Shown: piece after piece, positions 52,044 to 61,834 of the stretch
Position numbering within the stretch: position 1 is the stretch's first letter
How the letters are laid out: each line of letters begins with the position of its first letter
Made by a program: the position numbers and the translations under genes
Assembly (NCBI GenBank): GCA_028714695.1
Contig: JAQTLX010000007.1
Location: 1 to 64,000, forward strand
Origin: Ignavibacteria bacterium
GTDB taxonomy: Bacteria; Bacteroidota; Ignavibacteria; Tepidaquicellales; Tepidaquicellaceae
Reading direction: 5' to 3'
Length of the DNA stretch: 64,000 bases
The notes under the pieces: generated by a model
The model's input: the letters and a program-made list of their open reading frames with translations, nothing else
What the model was told of the DNA's origin: nothing
Databases searched by the model: none

Positions 52044-52661
52044 TTAAAACTCCTTTCCTAAGTTGAGTCCAAGCGAAATTATGTTGTCCGCGAATATTCC
52101 GATTGAATATGATTTAATTCTGTAATTTACACCAAGAGAATAATACGGTCTTAGTATATCCTTTTTAAGAAGTGACATATAAGTATCGTCAATAGTTAAA
52201 TCAGATTTATTTAAAACGGTACTGCCGCTGGGTTTCGAGAAAAATACATCGAAGTTGTAATATCTGAAATCCCGGTAATATTTTACTCCGAAGGAAGCAT
52301 CTAAGGACAATTTATTGGATAAATTGTAAGTGCCGTATAGCGCTGCAACGTATGTGGAATGCTGAACAGGAAAACCCGAAAAACCGAATATATATGTTCC
52401 CGCACTCAGTCCGGAATATACCTTGTTGATTTCGTCGTATATACGGTCAAGTCGATTTTCATCGTATCCGTAAATACCTCCTTTTATTCCAAGGAAAAAA
52501 TCTTTGCTGATTTCAGTACTTACACCTACGTAAAATGCCGGTCTCGATTCCTTAAAACCAAATCCAGCCGAATTTGAAAGTTGAAATTTCGGGCTTGCGA
52601 TTTGCCCGTATGAGAGGGAATAAAGCAACAGACTTAAAAAGAGAATGCAGATTCTTTTCAT
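52044..52661 (-). CDS. Outer-membrane beta-barrel protein
   Basis: 205 residues with a signal peptide (ending SLSYGQ near 20), alternating Gly/aromatic strands (YVGVSTEISKDFFLGIKGGIYG, YKIKSYSIGIF-like segments) and a final Phe (LNLGKEF), as expected for outer-membrane assembly. No function beyond the barrel can be read. It is the first gene of a two-gene unit with 51395-52036. Confidence 0.75.
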   Translation of the reverse strand: MKRICILFLSLLLYSLSYGQIASPKFQLSNSAGFGFKESRPAFYVGVSTEISKDFFLGIKGGIYGYDENRLDRIYDEINKVYSGLSAGTYIFGFSGFPVQHSTYVAALYGTYNLSNKLSLDASFGVKYYRDFRYYNFDVFFSKPSGSTVLNKSDLTIDDTYMSLLKKDILRPYYSLGVNYRIKSYSIGIFADNIISLGLNLGKEF

Positions 52662-52800
52662 TGTTAATTATTTCCATAAATATGGAAATAAATTTTGACA
52701 TATTCCATGCTAAAGATATAATAAAACAATTATAATGAAAACAACCGTTGAAATTAAAATCAAAAAGGTTCACTTCCGAAATGCTAAAATATATTTTTAA

Positions 52801-52842
52801 TTTAAAATTTAATTTTGTCCGCCCGGACGGATAAATTTTAAA
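52801..52842. repeat. AT-armed inverted repeat with GC core
   Basis: TTTAAAATTTA pairs with TAAATTTTAAA, enclosing GTCC-GCCC-GGAC. It lies in the 361-bp gap between the barrel genes and alanine racemase. A second small hairpin, AAACCGTT/AACGGTTT, is at 52940-52958. Either could end the racemase transcript on the minus strand. Nothing else is seen in 52662-53022. Confidence 0.6.
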
Positions 52843-53022
52843 ATTTAAATTTAAACAGGAATGTTTTTCGAAAAGTTAAAATTTTATCTTTTCGGTACAG
52901 CCCACGGCTTCGGCGTGAGTAAATAAATGAAAATATCTAAAACCGTTTTTAACGGTTTACAAATATTTATTTTCAATTTAATATTTGAATTTTGGAGTTA
53001 AACAGATGAACCAATAGAAAAG

Positions 53023-54165
53023 TTAAATATAAATTCGTTGTACTCTGTCCGCTACCGCGCAGAGAATTTCATATGGAATCGTCTTTAGTATTTTCGCGAG
53101 TTTGTCCGCCCCCAAATAATTGCCGTTCTCGCTTCCCATCAGCAATACATCATCACCTATTCTTACGGTGCTCTTTACACCCAGATAAATCATAAGCCAG
53201 TCCATCGTAATCGCTCCCGCAATCGGATAAAATTTATTTCCGATGCTTACTTTTCCTATGTTCGATAACGATCTCCAGTAACCGTCGCCGTATCCGATAG
53301 GTATCGACCCTATGAAACTTTTCTTTTCCGTGAAATATTTCCTGCCGTATGATATGCTCGTGTTGGCATCAACCCTCTTTATGAATGTAACCTTCGACTT
53401 TAAATTCATAATAGGCTTCAGGTCTATCTTTTGTTTTAAATCGTCCGAAGGATAATATCCGTATAAAAGCAGCCCCGGTCTCACCATGTCAAAATATGAA
53501 TCTTTCAGATTTATTATCGCTCCGCTGTTTGCACTGTGGACTATCGGGATTTTCATCCCGCCTTTTCTAAGCATTTCAAGCAGGTCGTAAAACTTATTCA
53601 ACTGATATTTTGCAAATGACTTGTCAGCGCTCTCTGATGTTGCGAAATGCGTGTAGATTCCCTCTACTATAAGATTTTTGTATGTAAATATCTGTTCTAT
53701 GTTTTTATATGCCCGCTTTACATCAAGCCCAATTCTCTTTAAGCCCGTGTCAACTTTGATGTGTATCCTGAACTTTCTTCCGAGTTTGCCGCTGTAATAA
53801 TCCAGAAACTTTGCAGTGTCCAGCGATGCAACCGTCGCTATAAGATTATATTTGAGAAGTTTGCTTACGTATGCCGATGGTTTCAGTTTTGAGTGTATAA
53901 GAGTTCCGAAAACCAGTATATTTGCATCGGGAATAACGCTTCGCAGTTTAATTGCCTCGTCATAATTTGCAACTCCAAGATAATCAGCGCCAAGCGAAAT
54001 CAATTTTCTGCTGATTTCCTGTATTCCGTGTCCGTAAGCATTTGCTTTTACTATGCCGCAGATTTTTACTTTTTTGCGCGGGTTTTCCTTGTGTATGTAA
54101 TTCCTTATGGAGTTATAGTTGTATTCTAATTTGTTTAAATCTATTTCTGCCCTGGTCGGATTCAA
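53023..54165 (-). CDS. alr: Alanine racemase
   Basis: 380 residues, normal length. The pyridoxal phosphate lysine is in GIVKANAYGHG (about residue 40) and the catalytic Tyr in SYGRKYF of the C-terminal half; IPIGYGDGYWR and GAITMDWLMI are family motifs. It converts L- to D-alanine for peptidoglycan. It is preceded by the divergent-facing lipoprotein gene on the same strand and appears to be single. Confidence 0.95.
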   Translation of the reverse strand: MNPTRAEIDLNKLEYNYNSIRNYIHKENPRKKVKICGIVKANAYGHGIQEISRKLISLGADYLGVANYDEAIKLRSVIPDANILVFGTLIHSKLKPSAYVSKLLKYNLIATVASLDTAKFLDYYSGKLGRKFRIHIKVDTGLKRIGLDVKRAYKNIEQIFTYKNLIVEGIYTHFATSESADKSFAKYQLNKFYDLLEMLRKGGMKIPIVHSANSGAIINLKDSYFDMVRPGLLLYGYYPSDDLKQKIDLKPIMNLKSKVTFIKRVDANTSISYGRKYFTEKKSFIGSIPIGYGDGYWRSLSNIGKVSIGNKFYPIAGAITMDWLMIYLGVKSTVRIGDDVLLMGSENGNYLGADKLAKILKTIPYEILCAVADRVQRIYI

Positions 54166-54219
54166 GTATTATTCTTTTTGTATTAAATTTAACTATTATG
54201 AAAATCGAATAATATGAAT

Positions 54220-55245
54220 TTATTCGCCTGCAACGAAATAATTTCCCGCGTCAAGCCTGAATATGGAAAATAGATTTCCGTTTGCACTGTCTATACTGCT
54301 TGTATTCCATGTCTCGCCCAGATCGTATGACCGGATAATTATCTTGCTTCCCGCAGCCATGCAGACCTCATTTGTATAAACTACTGCAAAAAGATTATTC
54401 GGAATATTCGCGTATCTTTGAGTCCAAGTCCACCCTGCATCTGTCGTTTTCAGTATTGTTCCCGCGGACCCTACCGCCATTCCGTTAAGTGAATCCAGAA
54501 AACTTATACTGTATAAATATATGCCGTTGAGAGGAGGATATGAAGCGGGACCCCATGTCAGACCGCCGTCCACCGTAAGTAAAAGAAATGCTTTGCCTGT
54601 TGCGCCAGAATCTCCTGCGATTGATGCCGTTTTAGAAGTCGCGAATGCAGCATTCCTGTAAACAATAGAACTCCCCGGATTCGAGAATATCAGATTCCAT
54701 GAATAACCCCTGTCAGAACTGCCTATAAGCGTACCGTTTCCGCCCGTTGCAAAACCCACCCCGGAAAACGCATCGAACTTTACTGATAATAAATCTACTG
54801 ACGTTGGTCCCGTAACTTTAGTCCAACTGCCGCCGTCAGTATTTGTCAGAAGAATTGTTCCGCCGTTTCCGACTGCGACACCGTTCAGGTCAACGCCTGT
54901 ACCGCTCATACTCCTGATGCTCTGCTTTCCGGCCGATGTTGTATCGACAGACCATGTTCCGCCGCCGTCAACGGATTTGATTATTATTCCTTTGTCCCCG
55001 CCCGCAATTATTGAAGAATAAGGATCGGCATTGAAAGAAATAATAGAGTTGATGGCGTTTGAATAATCAAGTTGGTACATATACCAGAAATTACCCGTGT
55101 TGTCAGTGTACATCCACGTCGAGCCGTTTGAAGAATCGGTTGTGATTGGACCGTTTTGTTCCGGCTGTTTTACTGCATTTTCGCAGCCTGCTAATAGAAC
55201 CAGTGAAAATATTATTACGATACTAAGATAGTATGAAATTCTCAT
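54220..55245 (-). CDS. YCF48-like repeat lipoprotein
   Basis: 341 residues. A lipoprotein signal (LLAGC, Cys near residue 21) replaces the type IX sorting domain found in the related secreted proteins. YCF48/BNR repeats fill the rest (KSVDGGGTWSV, LTNTDGGSWTK, GSSDRGYSWNL, KTTDAGWTWTQ), consistent with a single seven-bladed propeller. It is likely anchored in the inner or outer membrane. No enzyme motif. Confidence 0.83.
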   Translation of the reverse strand: MRISYYLSIVIIFSLVLLAGCENAVKQPEQNGPITTDSSNGSTWMYTDNTGNFWYMYQLDYSNAINSIISFNADPYSSIIAGGDKGIIIKSVDGGGTWSVDTTSAGKQSIRSMSGTGVDLNGVAVGNGGTILLTNTDGGSWTKVTGPTSVDLLSVKFDAFSGVGFATGGNGTLIGSSDRGYSWNLIFSNPGSSIVYRNAAFATSKTASIAGDSGATGKAFLLLTVDGGLTWGPASYPPLNGIYLYSISFLDSLNGMAVGSAGTILKTTDAGWTWTQRYANIPNNLFAVVYTNEVCMAAGSKIIIRSYDLGETWNTSSIDSANGNLFSIFRLDAGNYFVAGE

Positions 55246-55406
55246 AATAGTTTGTTGGTTGTGCTAAAATATAAGGTATTTGATTTTTATATAAAATCAA
55301 TAATTTAGAATCGAAATTTACATTTAATTTATGTAAATCCCTGTTTCCTTAAGGGATTGATTTATAATTATTAATGAATAATATTTACACACAATAAAAA
55401 AGAACA

Positions 55407-56483
55407 ATGAAAATTTTAACTAAAATAATTTTAATCCTGCTTATGGCAGGCTCCGTATATTCCCAGACTGCATCTACCTATTTTCCTGCATCGACGGGAT
55501 ATAAATGGTATTATAAGAATATACCGCTCGATTCAAACAACGTGCCCCAGCAGAATCTTGCAAGATACAGAGTCGATACTTTCGCTGTTGTTGCAAATTA
55601 CAAAGGCTTGCCCGCAAATGTCGTCAGAATTAAAGATAATCTTCTGACTATTAATCAGAATACGCCTTACTACGATACAAACTATTACAACTTCCAGACA
55701 ACTAACGGCTGGAAATTCCTGTCCGTAGCAATGCTTCCGGACTCTGTTCCTATTCCCGGGATCATGAACTTCTTCCGTTCTCTCGAAAACTGGTACAGTA
55801 TGTACAGATTCGCTCAGGCGGTAAATTCGGAATACGTGATTGTACAGAAAGACACAACTATATCTTATGACACGCTTACAATTCCGCTGAGAGTAAAAGT
55901 TAAATCAAAAAGACTTAACGACGAGACGGTTTCAACCGTAAACGGCAATTATCTATCCAAGAAATTCGTAACAACTTTCGGTTTGTATTTTCATGTCTTG
56001 ATTTTTGATTACCCGATTGTCGAAAGACCTGATACCACATGGTTTGCGCCTGATGTCTGGATGGTAAAAGAAGTTGCGCCTTCGGTAAATGTCAGCCTGT
56101 CTTCTCTCGGTATACCATTTATTTTCAATATACCGGGAAATATTTACGAACTGACAAATCCGAACGTGGGTATAACAAATATATCTTCGGAAGTTCCGGG
56201 TTCGTTCAAACTTTATCAGAACTATCCCAACCCGTTTAATCCGTCAACAAAAATAAAATTTTCAGTTTCCGAAAACGGAAAATCGAAATCCGAAAACGGC
56301 GTCTTAAAACTTACGGTGTATGATGCATTGGGAAAAGAAATAAAAACTCTCGTGAATGAAAAACTGCAGCCCGGCACATACGAAGTATCGTTCGACGCGC
56401 ACAATCTCTCGAGCGGAGTTTACTACTATTCAATTGAATCGGGTTCCTATAAGGAATCAAAAAGCATGCTGATGATTAAATAG
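55407..56483 (+). CDS. T9SS-secreted protein of unknown function
   Basis: 358 residues with a signal peptide (MKILTKIILILLMAGSVYSQ), a central region of about 240 residues with no recognised domain (YFPASTGYKWYYKNIPLDS near its start), and a type IX sorting domain (QNYPNPFNPSTKIKFSV, LTVYDALGKEIKTLV, SSGVYYYSIESG, ESKSMLMIK). The sorting domain has the insert ENGKSKSENGV at the same loop that varies in its relatives. YFPxxxGxxWxY openings occur in other Ignavibacteria cargo. Confidence 0.83.
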   Translation: MKILTKIILILLMAGSVYSQTASTYFPASTGYKWYYKNIPLDSNNVPQQNLARYRVDTFAVVANYKGLPANVVRIKDNLLTINQNTPYYDTNYYNFQTTNGWKFLSVAMLPDSVPIPGIMNFFRSLENWYSMYRFAQAVNSEYVIVQKDTTISYDTLTIPLRVKVKSKRLNDETVSTVNGNYLSKKFVTTFGLYFHVLIFDYPIVERPDTTWFAPDVWMVKEVAPSVNVSLSSLGIPFIFNIPGNIYELTNPNVGITNISSEVPGSFKLYQNYPNPFNPSTKIKFSVSENGKSKSENGVLKLTVYDALGKEIKTLVNEKLQPGTYEVSFDAHNLSSGVYYYSIESGSYKESKSMLMIK

Positions 56484-56502
56484 CAGGACTGTTTAATCGA
56501 AA

Positions 56503-56528
56503 GCCCGCCAATTTATTTGGGCGGGTTA
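56503..56528 (+). terminator. Hairpin terminator 1 after the T9SS gene
   Basis: CCCGCC and GGGCGGG arms around an AT loop, 20 bp after the stop, followed by a weak T run. Confidence 0.65.
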
Positions 56529-56565
56529 CTTTTAAAATTAATCTTAAAAAGAAATTAATAAATTC

Positions 56566-56593
56566 AAAACCCCTGTAATTCAGGGGTTTTTTA
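56566..56593 (+). terminator. Hairpin terminator 2 after the T9SS gene
   Basis: AAAACCCCTG-TAATT-CAGGGGTTTT then more Ts: a perfect 10-bp stem. It backs up the weaker hairpin at 56503. Confidence 0.88.
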
Positions 56594-57096
56594 TTATTTA
56601 AATATAATCAGACGAGCGGAGATTATACATAGACTCATGCAAATACTTTCTTGAAAACGAACAAATTGGTAACAGTATCCGCAATAATATCACCTGCCAA
56701 AAAGGATTACCATGACTTATAATTTATATAAATAGAAAAATTTATATGGTGTATCTATTATTTAACAACAGCAAATATAAACGATATTAAATTCGCATGA
56801 TTATTAATCTATCGATGAAGGAGATTTAATAAATTATTTGCAATTAGTTAATATATTGCAGCGATTATACAATAATTTAAGAGTAGAGTATTGAATAATA
56901 TTCGTTTTTTATTTTTTGTATTGCAGATATATTTATTATTAGCGAACTTCTGATACTTAACATGGTTAATTAAGGGTAATGATATATTCAGAATATAGTC
57001 TTTTTATAAACCGGTCTAATATATTAAAATCAGCGCTGTGTTTTTCTTGCCATGGCTTTTGTTTCCAATCTGAAGAAAATTTTTCAAATTATTTAT
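56594..57096. other. AT-rich intergenic region
   Basis: About 500 bp with no convincing gene, RNA structure or repeat. It should hold the promoter of the gene at 57097; a TAGTC-containing stretch near 56995 resembles half of the 16-22 kb motif but does not meet its pattern. Confidence 0.4.
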
Positions 57097-58677
57097 ATGT
57101 ATAAAACATTTTTTTTAATATCGTTTTTGCTGGCAACTGCAATAATACAGGCACAGGTAACTCAAGAGTGGGCTAATCTTTACTTCAACTCTACGAAGAA
57201 TGTTCAGGGTAAAGTCATCGCTCTTGATTCGACGGGGAATGTGATAGTCGCAGGGCAGGGCGGAAACATATCATGGCTTGTTGTGAAATACAACAGCGCG
57301 GGCACAAAACTCTGGGAAAAGAGATTTTATGTCGCCTCGGAGTTCCCTCAGCATATAGCGGTTGATAGAACGGGGAGTATATATCTTGCAGGGACTGATT
57401 GGGCTTGTATGCTGCTGAAGATTTCTTCAGTCGGCGATTCGCTTTGGGTAAGACATTATCCATTATCTGGAGGATACGGTGGGTATACAGGCATAGTCGT
57501 AACACCGGATAATTGTCCAGTAGTAACAGGAGTAGACAGGGCATCTACAAGAGACGACATAGTAACAGTTAAATATAATCCGAACGGGGATACACTTTGG
57601 GCGCGCCGGTACAATTCTATTTACAACAGGGATGATTCTCCGGCATCCATATCTCTTGGAAGAGACGGCTCTATACTTATAGCGGGATACAGTTACGATC
57701 CGAACTGGCACTGTCAGTTCCTGACATTGAAATACGATTCGACAGGAACACTTAAATGGGTGCAGCGGTATGGAACAAGTGATTCGGTGAGCACAATTCT
57801 TGACGGAGCCTTTGACGGAAACGGGAACGCTTATGTTGTAGGTAACTTAAACCTGACATCTTACTGCACTATTAAATACGATTCGAACGGAAATCTGAAA
57901 TGGGCTAGGGTTTATTCGGACACTCATTCGGACGCTTATCCTTATTCATTGAAAATAGATAATAGAAATAATGTAATAGTTTCCGGTACAAGCATGCTCA
58001 ACAATTATGCCTTATATGTTACAACCATTAAGTACGACTCACTTGGAAATCGGCAATGGATAAAGTACTTGAACAATTTTAATGATAGTTCAACATATAT
58101 AAACAACAATTATTCTCTTGCTGTAGATTCTTACAATAATACATATATAACAGGATTATATGAGATAAGAAATACGCCTGTCAGACAAACAGGTCTTTTT
58201 GCAATAAAATATACGAATGAAGGGGTATATTCGTGGGGAATGACCTATTATAGGGGCATCGACCTTGATGGAGGTTCAGGAATAAAAGTTGACAATAACA
58301 GCAATGTGTATGTTATTGATAATACTCAGGATTCGGTTTTAGGTTATGGTATGGTCACCATCAAATATTCGCAGACAACCGGAATAACGATAGCGGGAAA
58401 CGGATTGCCCAACAATTGCATATTGCACCAAAACTATCCCAATCCATTTAATCCCGTTACAAAAATTAGTTATGCATTGCCGAAAGACGCAAAGGTTTCT
58501 CTTGTTGTTTACGATATACTCGGAAGAGAAATCACGAAACTTGTAAATGCGGAATTCAAAAAAGCGGGTTCATATACTATTGAATTCAACGCGTCGATTT
58601 ACGCATCAGGAGTTTATTTCTACAGAATTCAGGCCGGCGATTTTGTGCAAACAAAGAAGATGTTGATGATTAAATAG
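57097..58677 (+). CDS. T9SS-secreted SBBP-like beta-propeller protein
   Basis: 526 residues from the ATG that gives a clean signal peptide (MYKTFFLISFLLATAIIQAQ); an earlier ATG at 57052 would add 15 residues. At least six repeats of the type VKYNSAGTKLWEKRF, VKYNPNGDTLWARRY, LKYDSTGTLKWVQRY and IKYDSNGNLKWARVY, separated by about 50-60 residues, mark the SBBP/NHL-like propeller. A type IX sorting domain closes the protein (QNYPNPFNPVTKISYALP to TKKMLMIK). Confidence 0.86.
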   Translation: MYKTFFLISFLLATAIIQAQVTQEWANLYFNSTKNVQGKVIALDSTGNVIVAGQGGNISWLVVKYNSAGTKLWEKRFYVASEFPQHIAVDRTGSIYLAGTDWACMLLKISSVGDSLWVRHYPLSGGYGGYTGIVVTPDNCPVVTGVDRASTRDDIVTVKYNPNGDTLWARRYNSIYNRDDSPASISLGRDGSILIAGYSYDPNWHCQFLTLKYDSTGTLKWVQRYGTSDSVSTILDGAFDGNGNAYVVGNLNLTSYCTIKYDSNGNLKWARVYSDTHSDAYPYSLKIDNRNNVIVSGTSMLNNYALYVTTIKYDSLGNRQWIKYLNNFNDSSTYINNNYSLAVDSYNNTYITGLYEIRNTPVRQTGLFAIKYTNEGVYSWGMTYYRGIDLDGGSGIKVDNNSNVYVIDNTQDSVLGYGMVTIKYSQTTGITIAGNGLPNNCILHQNYPNPFNPVTKISYALPKDAKVSLVVYDILGREITKLVNAEFKKAGSYTIEFNASIYASGVYFYRIQAGDFVQTKKMLMIK

Positions 58678-58713
58678 TGGCGGCTGATTATTCAGATGCC
58701 CGCCAATTTTTTT
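58678..58713 (+). terminator. Rho-independent terminator
   Basis: TGGCGG and CCGCCA arms directly after the stop, followed by ATTTTTTTGG. Confidence 0.7.
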
Positions 58714-58756
58714 GGGGTGCTGCTTAAATAGTATAATAATTATTCGATAAAACTTT

Positions 58757-58786
58757 TCAGGGCTGTTAGTAAGGGACAGCCCTTTT
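58757..58786. terminator. Bidirectional terminator
   Basis: AGGGCTGT and ACAGCCCT with a 9-base loop and T/A-rich flanks, between the propeller gene and the convergent TspO gene. Confidence 0.82.
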
Positions 58787-58826
58787 ACTATTATCTTATT
58801 AACATTATTTCTTAATCTATGAAATT

Positions 58827-59288
58827 TCAGTTCAGCATCCAGATTTTGAAATTAAGCACGGATGCAAAACTGACCCATAACAGATAAGGTATCAACAAAT
58901 ATGCCGCGGGCTTTGAAATACTGTAAAATGAAATAATTGTCAGTAATATAAATACCCACATTACTACTACTTCAATGAATGCAGGCAAAGGCATCTTTAA
59001 TCCGAAAAATATTATTGACCACAATGTATTCAGCAGAAGTTGCGTGAAAAATAATATCAGCGCAGCCCTGTTGTCTCCGCCTTTTTTCCATATAAGGAAA
59101 AGCGATATTCCCATTAACAGATAAAGAATCGTCCACACGGGTCCGAATAAATAATTCGGCGGATTGAATGAGGGTTTGTTCAGCCCTGCAAACCATGTAG
59201 GTATGCTGCTCACTGTGAATATTGAGCCGATTATTCCTGCAAGTTCACAGATTATTACACTTAACAACAACTTAAAGAAATTTTTCAT
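58827..59288 (-). CDS. tspO: TspO/MBR family membrane protein
   Basis: 153 residues with five hydrophobic helices. The TspO signature is present (PTWFAGLNKPSFNPPNYLFGPVWTILYLLMG in pieces, then LNTLWSIIFFGLK, PYLLWVSFASVLNFKIW). TspO binds porphyrins and cholesterol-like ligands and is tied to tetrapyrrole and stress responses. It is divergent from the LTA-synthase-like gene. Confidence 0.92.
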   Translation of the reverse strand: MKNFFKLLLSVIICELAGIIGSIFTVSSIPTWFAGLNKPSFNPPNYLFGPVWTILYLLMGISLFLIWKKGGDNRAALILFFTQLLLNTLWSIIFFGLKMPLPAFIEVVVMWVFILLTIISFYSISKPAAYLLIPYLLWVSFASVLNFKIWMLN

Positions 59289-59376
59289 GCCGGGAAATTG
59301 TTTAATTTATTAGGATAAGAAAAAAAAACACAAAAACAAACACTGAATTTTGACTTAATTTTTATGATATATGTTA

Positions 59377-59384
59377 TATTTTTG
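59377..59384 (+). promoter_or_regulatory. Bacteroidota -7 box next to the LTA-synthase-like start
   Basis: TATTTTTG matches TAnnTTTG. Transcription starting about 7 bases later (near 59391) would almost coincide with the TTG start at 59393, implying a leaderless or very short-leader mRNA. Confidence 0.45.
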
Positions 59385-59392
59385 TAGATTAT

Positions 59393-61375
59393 TTGCAGTA
59401 CGCATTATTGAACAAAAACAGGGAAAATAAAAGTGCGAAAAATCCTTTAGTACCGCTCCACATAAACTATCTTTTCCGGATTTTTCTATCAGGTATGGTG
59501 CTTTTTATGCTCTTTCGTCTTCTTCTGCTCAATCTAAATTCAGGACAGGCAGAAGGCATATCGGCATCGGTAATATTCTATGCCCTTTTTAACCGCGGCT
59601 GCCTATTCGATGCGGCTGTCAATTCTTATGCGCTTATTATTCCTTTCCTGTTCTTGTCAATCGGCTATTTTATCCCGTCAACGAAAAAAGTATTTTCCTT
59701 TCTGGCGTTTTATTTTCTTGTGATATTCTATGCATTCGCTATTGCCGTTCATTCAGCCGATATTCCTTATTTTGAGTATTTCAATTCAAGACTTACTAAC
59801 GGTATTCTGAGTTGGACAGAAGATTTATGGATTATGGTGAAATCAAGATTCTCTACTCCCGTTTATTATCCGTTTATCGGTCTGTTTGTAGTTGTTGCGA
59901 TTTTGTTCGTGTTTCTTATGAAACGTATGGCAAACAAAACTATTCTCGGTCTAAAATATTATAATGAACCGGTTCTTAAAAAAATATTATTTACCGCGGC
60001 CGCCGGATTTTTTTTGATTCTCGGCGCAAGAGGGGAAATCAGAAAAGATATAATGCCGCTCGGAATCGCCAATTCGTTTTTCTCGAACTTTTCTTTCTCA
60101 AATCAGTTGGGACTTAATCCCGTTTACAGTTTTTTCTCAAGTTATAAAGATAAAAAACTTTCTTATTTGAATGACGAAGACGCGGTTAAAAACGTACAGA
60201 AATATCTCAACATAACGAAAAAATACAGTTCGCCGATTGCAAGAGATGTTTTCTTTTCGAGTGAAACCACAAAACCAAACGTGGTTGTTTTTCTTGTCGA
60301 AAGTCTGAGCGCCTTTAAACTGAAAAGATACGGATACCCGCAGAATATTATGCCGTTTATTGACAGCCTTATGAACGTTTCCGCTACTTTCGATAATGTT
60401 TATACGGATGGAATGCATACTCATAACGGACTTTATTCCGCGCTTTTCGGAATGCCTTCAGTGCTGAAATATAAAGCAATGAGTTCTCCGCTTACAGCAG
60501 GTCAGAAACATTCAGGTCTCTCCAACGTTTTGAATGAATACGGATATAAAAGCGTGTTCTTCTGTTCGGGTGATAAAGGTTTCGATAATATGAACGGATT
60601 TTTTCTCAATAATGAATTTGAATCAATTATAAGTTACGAAAATTATACCGAAAAAGGCGAAACGATGGAGTGGGGTGTTCACGATAATGTAATGTTCGAT
60701 TATGGTCTGAAAAAAATGGACACACTTGCGTCTTCAGGCAAACCTTTTCTGTCCGTTATGCTTACTGTTTCAACACACGAGGCTTTATTGCCTCCGGAAA
60801 AAGTCGCTTTTAAACCCGATGCAGAAGATAGTTATGACCGATGCTACCAGTATACCGACTGGGCTTTCTCGGAGTTTTTCAGAAAAGCAAAAAACACGTC
60901 ATGGTTCGATAATACGGTTTTTGTTTTTGTCGGCGACCACGGTCAGAATTTCGACAAGACTTATGAACTGCCGCTGTCATATCATCATGTGCCGATGATT
61001 TTCTATTCACCCAAACTTATAAAACCGCAGGCGTACGATAAAATAGGACTGCAACTGGATTTGTTCCCAACGCTTATGGATTTTATCTCGCTTTCATATA
61101 TTAACAATACGCTCGGAATAGACTTATTAAAAGAAGACAGACCGTTTGCGTACTTTTCGGCTGATAATAAAATCGGATGCCTGAATAATGATTTCTTCCT
61201 TATATTAAGAGGAAATGGTCCCGAAACTTTATATAAATATAAAAATAATGACGTTACAAATTACATGTCCGAAAACAGTAAACTTGCACTTGAAATGAAA
61301 ACTTATGTTTATTCAATGCTTCAAACATCAACCTTTATGGCAGTGAATAAATATCTCGGACTTCCGGGTAAATAA
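59393..61375 (+). CDS. LTA synthase family sulfatase-fold membrane protein
   Basis: 660 residues: five membrane helices in the first 220 residues, then an extracytoplasmic alkaline-phosphatase/sulfatase domain. Motifs are VVVFLVESLS (metal Glu), YTDGMHTHNGLYSALFGMPS (candidate nucleophile Thr), WGVHDNVMFDYGL and FVFVGDHGQNF (metal Asp-His). Such enzymes transfer phosphoglycerol or phosphoethanolamine to glycans or lipids. A Gram-negative host makes true lipoteichoic acid unlikely, so the acceptor may be membrane glucan or lipid A. The only starts before the first helix are TTG (59393 or 59408). Confidence 0.85.
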   Translation: MQYALLNKNRENKSAKNPLVPLHINYLFRIFLSGMVLFMLFRLLLLNLNSGQAEGISASVIFYALFNRGCLFDAAVNSYALIIPFLFLSIGYFIPSTKKVFSFLAFYFLVIFYAFAIAVHSADIPYFEYFNSRLTNGILSWTEDLWIMVKSRFSTPVYYPFIGLFVVVAILFVFLMKRMANKTILGLKYYNEPVLKKILFTAAAGFFLILGARGEIRKDIMPLGIANSFFSNFSFSNQLGLNPVYSFFSSYKDKKLSYLNDEDAVKNVQKYLNITKKYSSPIARDVFFSSETTKPNVVVFLVESLSAFKLKRYGYPQNIMPFIDSLMNVSATFDNVYTDGMHTHNGLYSALFGMPSVLKYKAMSSPLTAGQKHSGLSNVLNEYGYKSVFFCSGDKGFDNMNGFFLNNEFESIISYENYTEKGETMEWGVHDNVMFDYGLKKMDTLASSGKPFLSVMLTVSTHEALLPPEKVAFKPDAEDSYDRCYQYTDWAFSEFFRKAKNTSWFDNTVFVFVGDHGQNFDKTYELPLSYHHVPMIFYSPKLIKPQAYDKIGLQLDLFPTLMDFISLSYINNTLGIDLLKEDRPFAYFSADNKIGCLNNDFFLILRGNGPETLYKYKNNDVTNYMSENSKLALEMKTYVYSMLQTSTFMAVNKYLGLPGK

Positions 61376-61420
61376 TCTTTATCCGTTCTTATTAATACTC
61401 CCCGTTGCTCTGAAAATATA

Positions 61421-61834
61421 CTATGGCTGTTTTATTTCTTTCTTTCCGTAAATCAGTCCGATTATTATACAGGTTATAAGGATTCTAAATCCCATACCCG
61501 CTCCATCGGCGATTACGGCTTTGTACTTTACAAGATAGTTTGCCCACATGAAAAATATATATGGTACCGACATGAGTAATCCGAAAAGCAAACCGAACAT
61601 AAAACCTTCTTTGAACGGCGAAACACCCTTGTAATAATACTTGTAAATAAAACTAAGGAAGAATCCTTCCATTATTGAACCTACTATGTCAGCCCAGATT
61701 TTTGGGTCCTCCGGCCCGCGCATTATATGCACGTAACTTGCCATATGACCCGTTGAAAATATCGCTGCATAAAATAGGAATGCAAGTAATAGTAACACAA
61801 TTGCAGAAACGATTGTGGAAATTACAAGCTTCAT
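61421..61834 (-). CDS. Hypothetical four-helix membrane protein
   Basis: 137 residues with four hydrophobic segments: residues 4-28, 47-66, 78-102 (FMFGLLFGLLMSVPYIFFMWAN) and 113-131. The layout resembles small DUF-type membrane proteins seen in Bacteroidota, but I cannot name the family with confidence. It sits between the LTA-synthase-like gene and cydA and is transcribed against both. Confidence 0.6.
   Translation of the reverse strand: MKLVISTIVSAIVLLLLAFLFYAAIFSTGHMASYVHIMRGPEDPKIWADIVGSIMEGFFLSFIYKYYYKGVSPFKEGFMFGLLFGLLMSVPYIFFMWANYLVKYKAVIADGAGMGFRILITCIIIGLIYGKKEIKQP

Noticed and set aside
56990-57020. A motif copy before 57097 (TAGTCTTTTTATAAACC).
   Set aside because: Only the first five bases and the T tract agree; the second half-site does not.
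59393-61375. True lipoteichoic acid synthase.
   Set aside because: The Bacteroidota-like, outer-membrane-bearing host makes lipoteichoic acid unlikely; only the enzyme family is claimed.
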